NCBI GenBank assembly: GCA_000231825.2
Contig: JH720298.1
Span: forward strand, 811,885-875,884
Length of the DNA stretch: 64,000 bases
Direction: 5' to 3'
DNA from: Tetrahymena elliotti 4EA
Taxonomy: Eukaryota > Ciliophora > Oligohymenophorea > Hymenostomatida > Tetrahymenidae
The number at the start of each line of letters is the position of its first letter. Position 1 is the first letter of the stretch. This document shows, piece after piece, positions 48,358-61,714 of the stretch. The translations under genes and the position numbers were made by a program. Below the pieces are notes generated by a model. That model was not told the origin of the DNA. It made no database searches and was given only the letters and a program-made list of their open reading frames with translations.

Positions 48358-51136
48358 ATGAGCGTTAAGAAGCCCTTCATTAGCGATAAGTCTCCCATTA
48401 TGGCCGTTTTCTGTGATAAAGAATTCGAATTGCTTTCTGACAAAGAAAAGGAATATTCCTACAATTTCAGTAAGGCTTCATGGGAAGGATCTAAAATTTG
48501 CTATTTCTAAAAGTCCTACGAAGCTCCTGCACTTTTCACAATTCTTCAATTAACCCATTCTGGATAATCAACTGAAGAACTCAAAAAATCAGCAATTGCT
48601 GTAAATAAATTAAACTTTGTTATATTTAGTTAGACCCATATTTATCATTCAATTCTCTAATTTTATATCAAGGCTGGTATCACTGAAGATGAATTCACCA
48701 AGTTCTTATTCTATTCAGCTGGTGCTTTCAATAATTGCGGTAACTTCAATAGTTTTGGTGATGACAAATTCATTCCTGAACTCTCACCTGAAGCATTCTA
48801 AAATATTTTAACTCAATCTCACAATTACAAGCAATACAAAAATTTGATTGACTCTCTTTATGCTGACATTCAACCTTTCATTTTTGGTAAATAACAAATT
48901 TTCATTTTATTGAAAGATCATTCTGATCTAATTCTTGATGATATCAGAAAGCAAAACAAAAAATATCTAAATGAAGTTTGTTTTTATAAGAATTTTTGTG
49001 ATAAAATAAAGGTCATGAAGGTAGACTTAGCAAAATTGGATATCCTCCTGTTGAAGGTAGCACTGGTTACTATTCTGGTAACTTGACAAAGGAAGAAATT
49101 GAAAAGTTAGATGATTTCTTGAAAGTAGTTAATGTTGATACTTTGAATACTCGTTTAGTTAAGTTCGATGACAAGCACTACGGTGTCTTGGTAGCCTCTG
49201 TAAATAGAAGCAAAAGTACTCATTATTACCTTGGAGAAAAGATTGAACTCATTTATGGTGATTACTCTCCTATTTTAAGAAGAGTTTCTTATCATCTCGA
49301 ATAGGCTATTCCTTTCTCTGCAAATAAAAACTAAGAAAAGATGCTTCACCATTACGTTAATCACTTCAACAACGGTGATATTGAAGTTCACAAGGACTCT
49401 CAAAGAGCTTGGGTTAAAGATCAAGGTCCTATTGTTGAAACAAACATTGGATTCATTGAAACCTATCTTGATCCTCGTCAAGTAAATTCAAAATATTAAT
49501 TTTAAAAATCTTTCACTAAAAAAGGAAATTAATAAAAGAAAAAAGATATCCAATATATTTATTAATTCTTTCTTTAGAGTTTAGAAAGCTTTCTTTTACA
49601 ATTAAAATGATAATTTCATATTGTAATTATTCAAAAGGTTAGAGCAGAATTTGAAGGTTTTGTTGCAGTTGTTGACAAAGAAAGATCAGCTAAAACTAAC
49701 TACTTCGTATCTAAGGTTCCTGAATTCTTAAAGAAGATGCCTTGGCCCACTGATTTTGAAAAGGATGTTTTCCTTAAGCCTGATTTCACTTGCTTGAGCG
49801 TTCTCAGTTTTGGTAGCTCAGGCACTCCTTTAGGTAAATGAATTTCTTGAAATTGAAAGTATTAATCATTAAAATTATTAAAAAAGGTATTAATATTCCT
49901 AACTACGATGACATTAGATAAGAAGAAGGCTTCAAGAATGTTTACTTAGGTAACTGTATCACAAGTCCTAAAGAACTCCTTTTCTTGGACAAGGAAGATA
50001 TTGATTTAAAAATTAAGCACTTCCCTGCTATGATTTACCACAAAGTTATTTTCCACGAACTTCTTGGTCATGGTTGTGGTAAACTTTTTTATGAAGGCAA
50101 TTACGATGCTGAAAATATCATTAACCCTTTGACAAGTACATTTCTTTCTTTCTTTATTTTTATCAATTACCACGAAAAAGCTGAATTTTAATTTGCTCTT
50201 ATTATGTTTTTTTGATTGATATATATAAATTACCGCAAAAAAAAATCAATTGAATTAAATTATTAAATCACTTTTTGATTGCATTTCTGATCAGATTTTT
50301 AGATTTTTTAATAAATTTTATTTTAATTAAGATGAAAAGGGTATTAAGAAGTGCTACAAGCCAAATGAAAACTGGGGTTCAGTTTTCAAAAACCTTTCTA
50401 ATCCTTATGAAGAATGCAGAGCTGACTCTGTTGCTCTTTACTTCTCTACTTTCAAGGAGTCTTTTGAGGTTCTTCAACCTGAATAAGTTCATCATTGGGA
50501 AGAAATCACCACTGCTTGTTTCTTGGAATTTGTTTATCAAGCCTTGGTTGGTTTGTAATTCTACAATGCTGATGACAAGAAGTGGGGATAAGCTCACGTG
50601 AATGGTAGATGGGTTATTTTATAGGTATAAAATTCTTCATTAAATTAGAGTTTATTCATTCCATATATTTAATAACTTACTTATTAAAGGTGTTACTTGA
50701 AGCTGGTAATGGTTTTGTAGAAATCGAGAAAGCTAAACATCCTTAAGATGCTGAAAAAGACTGGATCAAGGTTAAGGTTGACAGAAGCCAAGTTTTAACC
50801 ACTGGCAAGGAAGCTATGAGAAAGTTCTTAGTTAAGATGTAAGTCTACAAGTCCACTGCTGATATTGAAGCTGCCACTGAAATGTATGGCAACTACTCCA
50901 AAGTCAATGAAAAGTTCCTTGAAATTCGTAAAATTGTCATTGATAACAAAAAACCAAGAAGAATTGAGTTATAAGGCAACGTCTTAAAGGACTTCCATGG
51001 AAATATCAGCTACAAATCATATCCTGAAACAATCGAAGGTGTCATTTAAAGTTATGTTGACCGTTTCCCCTACTTCGATAAGGAAGTTGTTGATTTATGG
51101 AATGAATACAGAAGAATCCAAAAACCCTCTCTTTGA
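48358..51136 (+). CDS. DPP3: Dipeptidyl peptidase III (M49 metallopeptidase)
   Basis: Cytosolic zinc peptidase that removes dipeptides from the N-termini of short peptides. Six introns (48601-48672, 48887-49011, 49482-49637, 49834-49886, 50136-50331, 50625-50689) leave 2112 nt, exactly 703 codons plus TGA, close to the human length. The M49 zinc motif HELLGH appears in FHELLGHGCGKLFYEGN and the second motif EECRADS in NPYEECRADSVALYFSTF, supplying the catalytic Glu and the zinc ligands. Other family blocks are GYYSGNLTKEEIEKL, WVKDQGPIVETNIGFIETY, SSGTPLGINIPNYDDIR, NPLTNEKGIKKCYKPNENWG across intron 5, and HVNGRWVIL. The start MSVKKPFISDK is the only ATG in frame upstream of conserved sequence. 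Codon use is the most G+C rich of the window, as in a well-expressed housekeeping gene. No defects. Confidence 0.97.
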
Positions 51137-51467
51137 AATAATTAAAATCACAAAAAATTGTTTTTTTTAATCTTTATTTTTGCTTTGCCTTATTTCATTT
51201 AATCTAAGAGATTTTTTCAATTAATTAAAATAATTTTTCATTATTTTTTACTTTGTTTTGCTTGTAAATTTGATATTTCTTTGTGAAATTTGGTAAGAAG
51301 AAACCAACAAGATTTGCTTTATTTTCTTTTAGTAGATTTTATGTAAAAAGCATTCACAAAATAAAGAAAGAAAAAAAGGAAATTTAATATTCTAATAAAA
51401 TATTGATAAGGAATTAATCATAAAGTAACAACAATAAAAGCAAAGAAAAGAAGGTCTTTCTTTAGTT
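51137..51467. other. Intergenic region
   Basis: 330 bp between DPP3 and the next + gene; A/T rich, no feature seen. Confidence 0.6.
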
Positions 51468-54400
51468 ATGGAAAATAATAAAAATGGTTAAAATTTTGAT
51501 TTTATGAATCACTAAGTCTCGAATAATCAGAATTATTAGCATACTAATACTCAAGTAGCATTTAAGAAAAGATTTTAATTAGTTTAAACAGCATAGAAAA
51601 GGAGTTTGTAAGAAGACGATGTGTTTGATGAGGAAAATGATGAATAAAAATATGAATAGATAAATTAATTCCAAAAATCATTGAATTTGGATCTAAATAT
51701 GATAGATAATTAGAATAATCAAGTCAAAATTATTTTTAATAAAATTATTAATGAGGAAAACATTACAGTTTTATAGTAGACGCAGATGAACTTGAATAGA
51801 TTGAATAAAATCAACATATTTGAAATGATGAATTAAGAATTAGAAAAGATTTATCTTAATATAGAATAGACAATATTATAATATTTAGATACTTTTACTG
51901 TAGCGAGGTTGCTTAGAAATTTCAAAAATCTTTATACTTTTGATTCTGATTTTTCCATTTTAATTAAATAATTCTTGCAGTTTATATACAAAAACATCAA
52001 TTATGATCAAAAGAGAATGAAGTTTGATATTAATTTGCATTTTCTGAAAGGTTAATTAGAGGAATAACATTATGACATTATTCCTTCCAACTGGATTTAT
52101 CTCCAGAAATAATTATTTGAATCTTATCTTTAACAGTTTAGATTAGTAGTTAGTAAATCTATTTTGAGCTTTTAAAACTCTCCATTTGAGAACTTAATTG
52201 ATAGGCACTCAAATGAATATTCTCTTTATGATTTGAATTAGCCAGAGATTAAATTAAAGGAAAAAGTATAATTACACTTTATCCATTTCATCAGAGAATC
52301 ATTGGAGTTAAAAGAAATTTAAATCCATCCATAGAAATTAGAAATTTTGCAGAAATTTATAGAAAATTTTTTCTATCGGTACAACAGCAATATAAGAAGT
52401 TTAAATCCTTCTGAATAGGTAGAAATTTTAATCATATACAAATAAATATAATTAATTGAAAAAGATATTTTTAGTTCTTCAAGAGAAAAGTTTTAAGAAC
52501 AAATGATAAGTTAGATGGTTAGCAATATTAATAGTTACCTTAGTGAGAAAAACTATGAAGAAGATATTATAGATTTCAGCTCAATATAAGAAAAAATGAT
52601 TGAATTTATTAATGATTACTATTTAGATTTCTAAATAAATGGATATTTAGATAAAATTTAGAGAATTTAAGACATGTACAAGTAGAACAAATAAATGAAA
52701 TCAGAAATTAAAATGGAAAAATCCTAAACTAATATACAATAAATCTTATAATTTATAGCAAGTTTATATGTCGAAAAGTTCAAATAAATTTTGACTGAGA
52801 ACGTTGTTAAAGCAATATTTTAATACATCAAAGACCATAAATTAAATACAGTTTAGTTGAGTATTATATAGCAAAAAGAGATCACTTTACTATTATGCAA
52901 ATGTATAGCAAACAAGGTTTATCTTAACGAGTTCTTTTTGCCACAATAGCAATAAAGCATTGAAAGTTAACAAAAATTATCAAATAGTTAAAAATATTTT
53001 GATGATACAAAAACTAATCAAAATAATTCTTTCAAACAATAACAAAATTTGGGAGAAAAGAGAGATTAATAATAATTAATTATTGATAATAATTAATAGA
53101 AGTCAAATGATTAAATTCATAATGAAGAACTTTAATATAATCAAAAGAGAATGGTAAATTCTTTTAGATAATAAGAACAATCAGAAGAAAATAGAAAACA
53201 ATTGATTTAAAATCAATAATAAGTTATCCAAAATTAATAATAAATGAATACTAAAAATATTTAATAATTTTTATACACTAATGCCTAAAATGAAGAATTT
53301 TAATCAAATCAAAATAAAATTTAGAATTCTTAAAGATAGTATTATTAATTATTGAAAATGAACAAAAATGAATAATAAATGATTTAATAATAATCAAATA
53401 ATCAACAATAAATGTTCATGATGAATAACTCAAAATAATCATCAAATCATAAAATTTAAAGTGAAGATTTTGAAACTAAAACTCAAAATCAAAATTCTGA
53501 AAACGAAAAAGAAGAAGTTAAATAGTAAAATATAAATGAAAGTGATCAGAATTGTATGCCAAATTTGATTTTTAATTCTAATTTGTTATAAAAAGAAGAA
53601 AAAACAATATATTAACCATAAAATAAAATAAATTAGCATCAATAAATTTATGATTTTTGTAATCACTTATTGTTTGAGTTCAATAGAGAATTCAAATTGG
53701 AAGGTTATTCTTATGAACTGCTTCAAAATTTCACTTAAATTCCAAAATTTAATAGCTCAAATCATTATGTTATAAGAATTATTGATTCAGTATTATTAGT
53801 CTTAGAAATAATACCAGAGAATAAAATAAAGATCATACTTAAGAAACCATCAGATGAATAAACCTAAAAATATTAAAATAATATTCTAACTTTGATATTC
53901 TCAAATGATTCCAAAATTCATAATATTATAGTTGCTTTAGAAAATGAATTTGAAATTTATGTTTAAATTCTGAAATTGCAGTATCAGAAAAGAATAGGAC
54001 CTTATTTTTCTGGGATAGCTCATTGTATAGTTTATATTACAGATAAAATATTCATGAAATTTTAATTACGAACAATATAAGATGATGAGCTATTTGATTT
54101 TATTACTAGAAAACTCTCAAAATACTACAAAAAGATAAAATTTGTTTAGAAATGTTAAAATCTATACAACTTGCAAGTTGTAGGTCAACAAATGTATTAA
54201 ATATTACCAAATTTGAATGATAATTTTAATAGATTACACTGTGATAATGGATAAGTTTATTATATAATTAACAAACAAAAATACTAATTTATATTTGATG
54301 GAGCTATAAATACACACTAATCAAATTAACAGACAAAAAAAGATGTTATAGAAGTCTATTTTTCTATTAAAAAAGGTATTTTATTAAAAGAAATGCTAAA

Positions 54401-55073
54401 CTTATTTTAAAATGAATCTAAATGTGTATTGATTCAAATACTAATATCTATCATTGGTTTTCATCCAATAAATTATCAGAACAATAAATTAGTATTTTTA
54501 TCAGATGATTTAATCGGTAAAGTTTTAAGTTATAACTATAACTACCCAAATTAAATACGATTTTCTGATTAAATGAAAACTAAAATTCCTAGATACAATA
54601 CTATTAAATAAAAATTAAGTGAAGAAGTAATTAAAATTGATATAAAGAAAATTAAAAACTATAAAAATATTGAATAAATATATGAAGAAGCCTTAAAAGA
54701 AATTGAAAAAATTAAGAATAAATCAAAGAATTATCTTCCATAATATTATCTGATTTATGACTATGAAAACAAAAATATAGCCATTTTAAATTCATTAGAT
54801 TTAAAGAAAGAAATTTACTCAATGCTCTTAATTATTATGGAAGGTTTTTCAAATAAAACTATTGTTAACAAATTGAAAATAGATTATTCAAAGAATACAT
54901 ATATTTTAAATCTCTTTGTAAAATAATAATAATTTAAATTTCTAGGTACTCATATTGAAAACTCAATGAATTAAACAATTCTTAGTATAAATAATTACCA
55001 ATTAGACTAATCTATTTTTAGTCTTTTCTTAAGAAATCTCATTACTGATCAAAATAATTTCTCACCTTTTTGA
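51468..55073 (+). CDS. Large intronless Q/N-rich orphan protein
   Basis: One uninterrupted frame of 1201 codons plus TGA, with no TGA inside, so it is certainly coding. The N-terminal third (about residues 60-490) looks helical and folded, with TVARLLRNFKNLYTFDSDF, KLKEKVQLHFIHFIRES and NEFFLPQ. Residues about 490-720 are low-complexity Q/N/K. The C-terminal part (about 720-1200) again looks folded, with NHYVIRIIDSVLLVLEIIP, GPYFSGIAHCIVYITDK, LLIIMEGFSNKTIVNKL and ILNLFVK. No signal peptide or TM segment is visible. I recognise no domain. Lack of introns in a gene this long stands out against its neighbours. It could be a ciliate-specific protein or a fast-evolving homologue of a known one. 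Confidence 0.85.
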
Positions 55074-56885
55074 AAAATTTAATTAAAAATGAAAATTCTT
55101 TCTTTTGGCTTTCAATTTAAATATCTTTCAACTTTGTTAAGAGTTTATGAAAACAATACTAATCAATCTATATTGCCTTACCAAAAATACTAATTTGTAA
55201 AGTTGTGAATCAATCCATATCTATATGTATTTGTTTGTTTTTAAAATATTAACAATAATTTAGATAATATTTATATTGATACAGATAGTTATATTTATTT
55301 CTCAAACAAATGAGCAACTTATCTTTAAATTTTTCTCTTTTCAAAAATATTTAAGGCCATCCTTAAGTCTATTAATTATGTATTATGAATAAATAGTCCT
55401 TCTAATTGATAAAAGACATGATTTTCTGATTGAAGAATTTATTTTATTTAATAATTAATAAGCAGCAAAGTGAAATATTCTTTTTGTGATTTTTATTTAA
55501 AAAAAAAGATTTAGTAGTCATCATTTACTACTGAAAAATAAACAGCAAGGATGAATAAAGTGAAATATGTATTACCTTTGTTTTTTGCTATACAAATATA
55601 TATTTAGTAATAATATGCTATAAAAAAAATAAATACTAAGCAAAGAAATAATTAAGAATTCTTTATATTTTTTAGTTTTATTATCTCATTAATTATTAAA
55701 AGCTATCAAAAATATCATTAAATTCTTGAAATTTTATTCAATATTATTTTTCACCCTTATTGTTTATTTGAAATTGGTTATTAAATAAATAATTAATTAT
55801 TTATAAATATTAAGTATTACCTTTCTCGGCAAGTTTAAAACACTAAATAAAGTGTAGCAATCCGAAATCATTTTTTTTTGTTAAATTTCTTTCTTGTTAA
55901 TAAAAAAGTGAAAATATTTCTATTTTGTTGGGTGAGTTATCTATCTATTTCATCAATTAGTTATAAAATTATTACTTAAAAATTAAAAGGTTAAAATGCT
56001 AGTTAGTGACTTTACTTAAAATTATCTCTGTGCTTAAAACAATCCATTTTTTAAATATTTTTTTTCCAAAAAGAAAAACTATTTTAAAACAAAACTTACC
56101 CAAAAAAAAGTAAAACGAATTTTTTCTAAAATAATATCCTGTTGCATTCTGATAAACATTTTTATCTATTTAGAAATATTTTTAAAAGTTTTGATTTTAA
56201 TAATATGTTTAATATTTAATTTTTTTTTTGGATTTTTTAGAATAAAAAAATTTATTTTTTTAAATGAAAGATTTTAAAAAAAAAGTATTGTTAAAGCTTG
56301 AAATTTTTGAAATATAAATATTTTATTCTTTAATAGACTGATAGAAAATAATCAAATGATAATTTAATTTTTAATTGATTTCCAAAAGAATGTTCAAAGA
56401 ATAGAGAGATTGATTTCAAAGGAAAAATTAAAAAGAAAAGCGATTTTTTAAAATATTCTAATACCTTTGTCTAAAAATAACTATTTTATTTTACTTTCTA
56501 TGCCTTTTATAAAGATAAAAACAAATCAATTCATTTAGATATTCTCATTTCCTTCTTGAAAAAGAAAGCGTTTTTTAAGATTTAAAATAATTTCTATTAT
56601 AATATTTTAATTTTACCTGAAAATAAATAAATGAATACATTTTTTTACATTCTTTTTTGTTTTCCCCTTTTTATCTGAACATAATATTTATGTCTTTTGT
56701 TAGAAATAAACATAGAAGCAAAAAAGAAAAATAAAGGTCATTCAATTAGATAATATTACTTATAAGAAATCGGAGAACTATCAAAAAATAATTAATATTA
56801 ATTATTAATAAAAGATACCAAATTTTCTAATTAAAAAGAAAGAGGACTAATAAGTAGTAAATCATTAAAAGCAGGATAAACAATC
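55074..56885. other. Intergenic A+T-rich region
   Basis: 1.8 kb with no supported gene; long A and T runs on both strands. Confidence 0.6.
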
Positions 56886-58995
56886 ATGGATTTTAATTAT
56901 GAGGATTTAAATCTTAGTCCAGAGGAGATTGAACAACAAAAATAGGCATATGAGAGACTATAATAAATAAAAATAGAATAAGATTTACTCCAAGAGATGG
57001 TAAACTAAGAATATGATCCAGATAAGGTCATTAAGAAAATTGGTGAACAATACCCAAAAGGATAAGAGCAAAATGGCCATGCAAATAATAAGAAAATTGG
57101 TAAAAAGCAAATATTTTCATTTCAACAATCAGCAATTCAAGCAATTAATCTTATTCTCTCAATATTATATTCAAAATTTCATTTCTTTTTAAATTTTTGA
57201 GATTCCACTTAATCATCAGAAAGTATATATTTTTTTATAAGAAATCAATATTCCAAGTGTAAATGAATTAAAGCGATGTAAATAAATGATTTATTTTCAT
57301 AAAATCTTGAATGATTATTTGATGATAAATTTGTTAGCTAATTTTATGTTTTAAAATCCATTTTTTAGGTTTGATTATCATGAAAATTTTTGAATAAATA
57401 GGTGGTATAAAATCATGATTATTTATATTGTATAATAAGCTGATTAAAAATAAATTAGTTGATTCTATCAAAAATAAATAAAAATATTTTTATTTCATTA
57501 AATAATTAGACAATAAAAAGAATGGATTGAGAAATGGCAATAAAAAATAGTAAGATTAATATGACCCTAATTAAGATATATTTGATGTGCATCTTTTAAA
57601 TTTGTAATAAGAAATTGGGATTACTCACAACGAAAGAGAGTTGATTGATTAAAATTGTAATGAGATTTTAACGGATGAAAACATTCTCTCTCTTAAAGAA
57701 AAATATAATGAACTTTATAAATCTGTTATGTCCTTGTATAATAGTGAAGACATGATTAAATAAACAAAGGATTAACTTAAGTAATTTTACAAGGTTTTCT
57801 TGGATGCTATTAAGACAAGCGAATAATAATCTGGAAGAGTTATTGTGAATAGAATTAGTGAGTATCTCAATGGCAAGTTTTCTTAAGATACTGAGAAAGA
57901 CTTGACACATATCTTTATGGAAGTTCTAAGTGAATGCTGTAAAAAAAGGCTTGATTTCATCAACAAATTAGAAATCGTTAGATAGTTCTAAAAGTATATT
58001 ATGACAGGTATATTAAGTGGTATCAACTGCAATGTTTTAAGATGTGTTTAAGAAAATGAACTCAATCATATTATAGAAATTACAGTAGACAAATTCATTG
58101 AAGAATGTAAAAAATCCACTTAATTAAGAAATTAAAACCACTCAAATGCAAGTTAGATAGATGCTAAGCACCCTAACCAAATGAATGACAAGCAATACCA
58201 GAATGAAGCATATAATGTAGAAAAGAATTTAATGGAACTGGCATTAAATTAAGTCCTTGAATACTTTACAGATAAATCTGAAAGTTTTAGTGAGAAAATA
58301 TTGATTGATATCTAAATAGTTTATTCTGACTTACTCAGCCAAATTAAAGGCAAACTCAAACATACAGAAAAAAATATTTTAAAATTAGAGTAAATTTTGT
58401 CCATTCTTTTGTTTATTTATTTGTTATTCTTTCTATCCATCTTTACTTATTATTCTAAATATTTTTTAGATCTCTTAGTTTTAAGCAAGAAAATCGCAAA
58501 TTTCAAAATGAGCAATCATTGAAAAAGTTAATGAGAGCTATTTATTTTAGAAAAGCCCATTAAAATATTATTGATATAATTGATTGCTTTGAGAGTCTTA
58601 ACAACCAAGTCAATTAAATTATCACTTCAGAAATCAATAGATACCTCAACTTAGTTAATGAAGATCAACAAAATTTGCAACCAGTCTTCTTTTCTAATTT
58701 CTTTGACCACACCATCAACCATATAGTCTCTATCTTTGGAGAAAAGACTATACCATCTTCATTAAAACGACTTATAGAGGATAGAGAAAGCCTTGACCAT
58801 ATCAAAGCTTTCATTTTGTCATTATAAAATGAATAATTAATTTAGTTCCAACATAAGACTGTGCCTCAATAAAATGAAGGTAAATAGTTAACTAAAATTC
58901 TATCTTACTTTTAAAAATGTTAACTTTCCACACTAGCTAGCTAGCTATAGCTAGCCAGCCAGCCAGCCAGCCTTACAACTAAAATAGAGAATTGA
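56886..58995 (+). CDS. Orphan helical protein
   Basis: Three exons, 56886-57099, 57510-58389 and 58470-58995, add up to 539 codons plus TGA with matching phases. The N-terminus (MDFNYEDLNLSPEEIEQQ) is acidic and helical. The body is a series of amphipathic helices, for example HNERELIDQNCNEILTDE, EKDLTHIFMEVLSECCKKR, and ENRKFQNEQSLKKLMRAIY. There is no TM segment or signal peptide. The last 25 codons run through a TAGC/CAGC simple repeat (58930-58972), so the true C-terminus may be shorter. No family recognised. Confidence 0.75.
58926..58972. repeat. TAGC and CAGC simple repeat
   Basis: A short (TAGC)n tract runs directly into (CAGC)n. It lies inside the last part of the preceding reading frame and adds a few low-complexity residues. 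Confidence 0.9.
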
Positions 58996-59579
58996 GCTCT
59001 TAAATTTCATACAATGCAAACACCAAAAATAGTTCTCCCAAAGATATAAAAAACTAAGCATTTTTATAAAATTTTTCAACAAATTAAGAGCGCTAGCACA
59101 CATTGAAAGAAAAGAGAAAATATATAAATGACTAGAATGTAGATAAATTAAGTTAACTTGATTGAATTTAATAAATTTGTTTATTATCTTAATTTACTAA
59201 TTTGAAAAACATTTCCAATTTCAAAAAAACTTAATTTATTGAATTTTGATGTAGTCTTTAATAAAGTTAGTTAGCGAATAAATTGAATATAATTTAAATT
59301 ATTACACGAAAACTATTCAAAACAAAACAGACTAAACCTTTTTAATTTGATCAAATAATATTTTTTGAAATACTTAATTTGATTTGAATATTTAATGGAA
59401 GTAAAGGTGTTAAAAAATTAAATTAGTCCTTCATTTTCTAGTTTACTATTTGCTCATATTTTTTGGATAAGTTTGGAAGTTTTATTTAGATTTAGGAAGA
59501 AAATTTTGATTTGAAATATGATCAATTTTGTTTTTGTTAAACAATATTTAAAATATATTAATTAGAGTCAAAGATAATT
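58996..59579. other. Intergenic A+T-rich region
   Basis: No feature seen beyond A/T runs; expected promoter side of the next + gene. Confidence 0.55.
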
Positions 59580-61104
59580 ATGGATACAAACTATTTTAAT
59601 CCATTCAAAGCTTAGATTGAAAATTTAGCCTAGAAGACTAAGGAATGGTCAAGCTATTTTGTGGTGAGCATGTCTAAGTTTGATGTAAAATTAAATATAT
59701 TTTACCTATTCATTAATAGTGATGATTTGATTTGTTGAATAGATTAAAAATGATGTGAAGAGCAAGTTTGTTTTAATGCTTCATGAATTAACATTTGGAA
59801 AATTGAAAGAGGTTATTAGTCATTATATTGAAAAATATACAATTGTCAATAATGCCAAGAAAAAAATTCTAGACTTATGGCTATAATATGAAGAAGACTT
59901 AAAGGTTTTGAACTTAAAACCATTCTCGATTTATTTTAAGAATTTTAACAGCTTTGTTGATCATAGCATGATAAACATCAATGACAATTCAATTAGTATT
60001 AATTTAAAAGATGGTGATCTTAAATACGAAATATGCTTCTTGAATATCACCATCAGCTAAAAAATGAAAATTTTATCTGATAAGAGAGAATAACTCATAG
60101 ATTTCCTTAAGAGCTTAAACAATTAAATTGATCAATATAGTAATGTCTTGACTCTTTTCTTCTTTTTCCACTACGAAGAGCTCCCAAATAAAGAAATCAC
60201 ATTAGCTACATTCCAGAGTGAAGAGTTTAAAAATTACATTGAAGAAAATATTGCCGAATCCAAGCAAATTAATAAATTTTTCAGTATTTCTGAAACCATC
60301 AAAAATTTCAAGCTTCCTTTTGAAATATACTAACAAATCAATAAATTAAATGTTGATTATGAAACTTACTTTACTTAGCATGAAAATAAACAAAAAGCTT
60401 TAATCAACGATCAACCAAATAATCTCAACATTCGTTACATCCAACACTACTTGAATAAAGACTAGTATCTTACTGCCTTCATGGTAGGAAAGCAACATGG
60501 CTATTTTACTATCGGAGTTCAAAATTTCCTTATTGACTTCTAAGAAGATACAAAACCAATTTTATCTTTTTAAACCTACTATACCTAGTATTTATTCACT
60601 TAAATCTTCAAAGAGAGATACATCAGAGACAGTCTAGAAATTCTCTTTTATCATTTCTGCTGTTTCCTCAAAGAAGAAATAAACTAATAAATTACATTAG
60701 TTCAATTCGATTCTGACACTCTCATCTTTTTCTAAGCCTTTCTCCAAAAAATAGAAACTCAACTAAAAAACCCAAATATTTCAAGTAATCTTTTTTTATT
60801 CATTCTTTCACCAATTTAACAAATCTTTATCACTTCATTCTAAATAATTACTTTCATTTTACCATTCTTTCGAAAATAAATTATATTTTCGATATATTTT
60901 GTTAACAATTAATAACTATTTTTCAATAACCAATCTTCAAAATTTAATTCAAAATCAATGAATTATCATTCAATAAAAGCTCTTTAATTTAATCAAACCT
61001 TGTATACCAACTAATAATTATCACTTACTCAAACAATAAATATTTATGCCGTAATTTCTCGATAAGAAGTTCCGTCCTAAAATCCGAGAGGACCCCTTTT
61101 TTGA
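59580..61104 (+). CDS. Orphan protein ending in a miniature element
   Basis: Exon 1 (59580-59663, 28 codons, MDTNYFNPFKAQ start) joins exon 2 (59743-61104) in phase 0 to give 481 residues. The body is mixed helix and strand: FVLMLHELTFGKLKEVISHY, ILDLWLQYEEDLKVLNLKP, QYLTAFMVGKQHGYFTIGV and SLEILFYHFCCFLKEE. Composition up to about 60770 is clearly coding. Downstream the frame stays open but becomes low-complexity, with a hydrophobic stretch near 60790-60900, and the TGA lies within the inverted-repeat element at 61046-61174. The true C-terminus may therefore lie earlier, beyond an intron I could not place. No domain recognised. Confidence 0.7.
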
Positions 61105-61174
61105 GCAAATATTCAATTTAAAAAAATACTAGATTTTGATCAAATTCACTACTCGAGTTCCGAGAAATTACTGT
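61046..61174. mobile_element. Miniature inverted-repeat element, Tc1/mariner-like ends
   Basis: GTAATTTCTCG (61051-61061) and CGAGAAATTAC (61161-61171) are perfect inverted repeats about 100 bp apart. The right end read inward is TACAGTAATTTCTCGGAACT, next to a TA, in the style of Tc1/mariner ends. The left end is diverged (TGCCGTAATTTCTCG). The interior holds a G+C-rich hairpin (GTCCT pairing with AGGAC) and cannot code for a transposase. It may be a MITE or a retained relic of an internal eliminated sequence. Confidence 0.55.
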
Positions 61175-61714
61175 ATTATTAAGTAGTTATTATTAGATTT
61201 AACAAATTTATTTCATTGAATAAAAAATGTTACTTATCTACCTACTACAGAACCATAATCACAATTTGTGAAATAACATTTTTATTGTATAGAAAAGTTA
61301 ACAATTTAGATGAATAAATAAATATTATTATTCAATTCTAAATAGAATTTGTGAAAAATAAAACCAATTATCATTTTGAATAAATATTTATTACTAACTA
61401 ATTTTTTAGATAAAGTATGTTTTTTCATACAAAATTTAATATTTTTATTGATTGAATTAATCAAATGTATTTAATTCAAGATAAATAATTTTTAATTGAA
61501 TAAATTTACACAACAATTAATGAAAACCATTGAAAGAATTTAATAAGCATTAATTATGGCAATTAAATTTCAAATTTAATGAAGAGCAATCTTTAAATCT
61601 AAGCTGCTCAGTTAGAAATGAAAATTTTTGAATAGACAGATATAAATATTTAAAATTATTTTTTTGAGAATTAGATTTTATTTTGAATTTATTTAATTAT
61701 TTTTTTAAATAGAT
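61175..61714. other. Intergenic A+T-rich region
   Basis: No gene supported. A short open stretch near 61577-61690 might be an upstream exon of the next gene, but no splice makes its frame agree. Confidence 0.45.

Noticed and set aside
57668..57910. Minus-strand 80-codon ORF
   Set aside because: Antisense to the well-phased second exon of the 56.9-59.0 kb gene.
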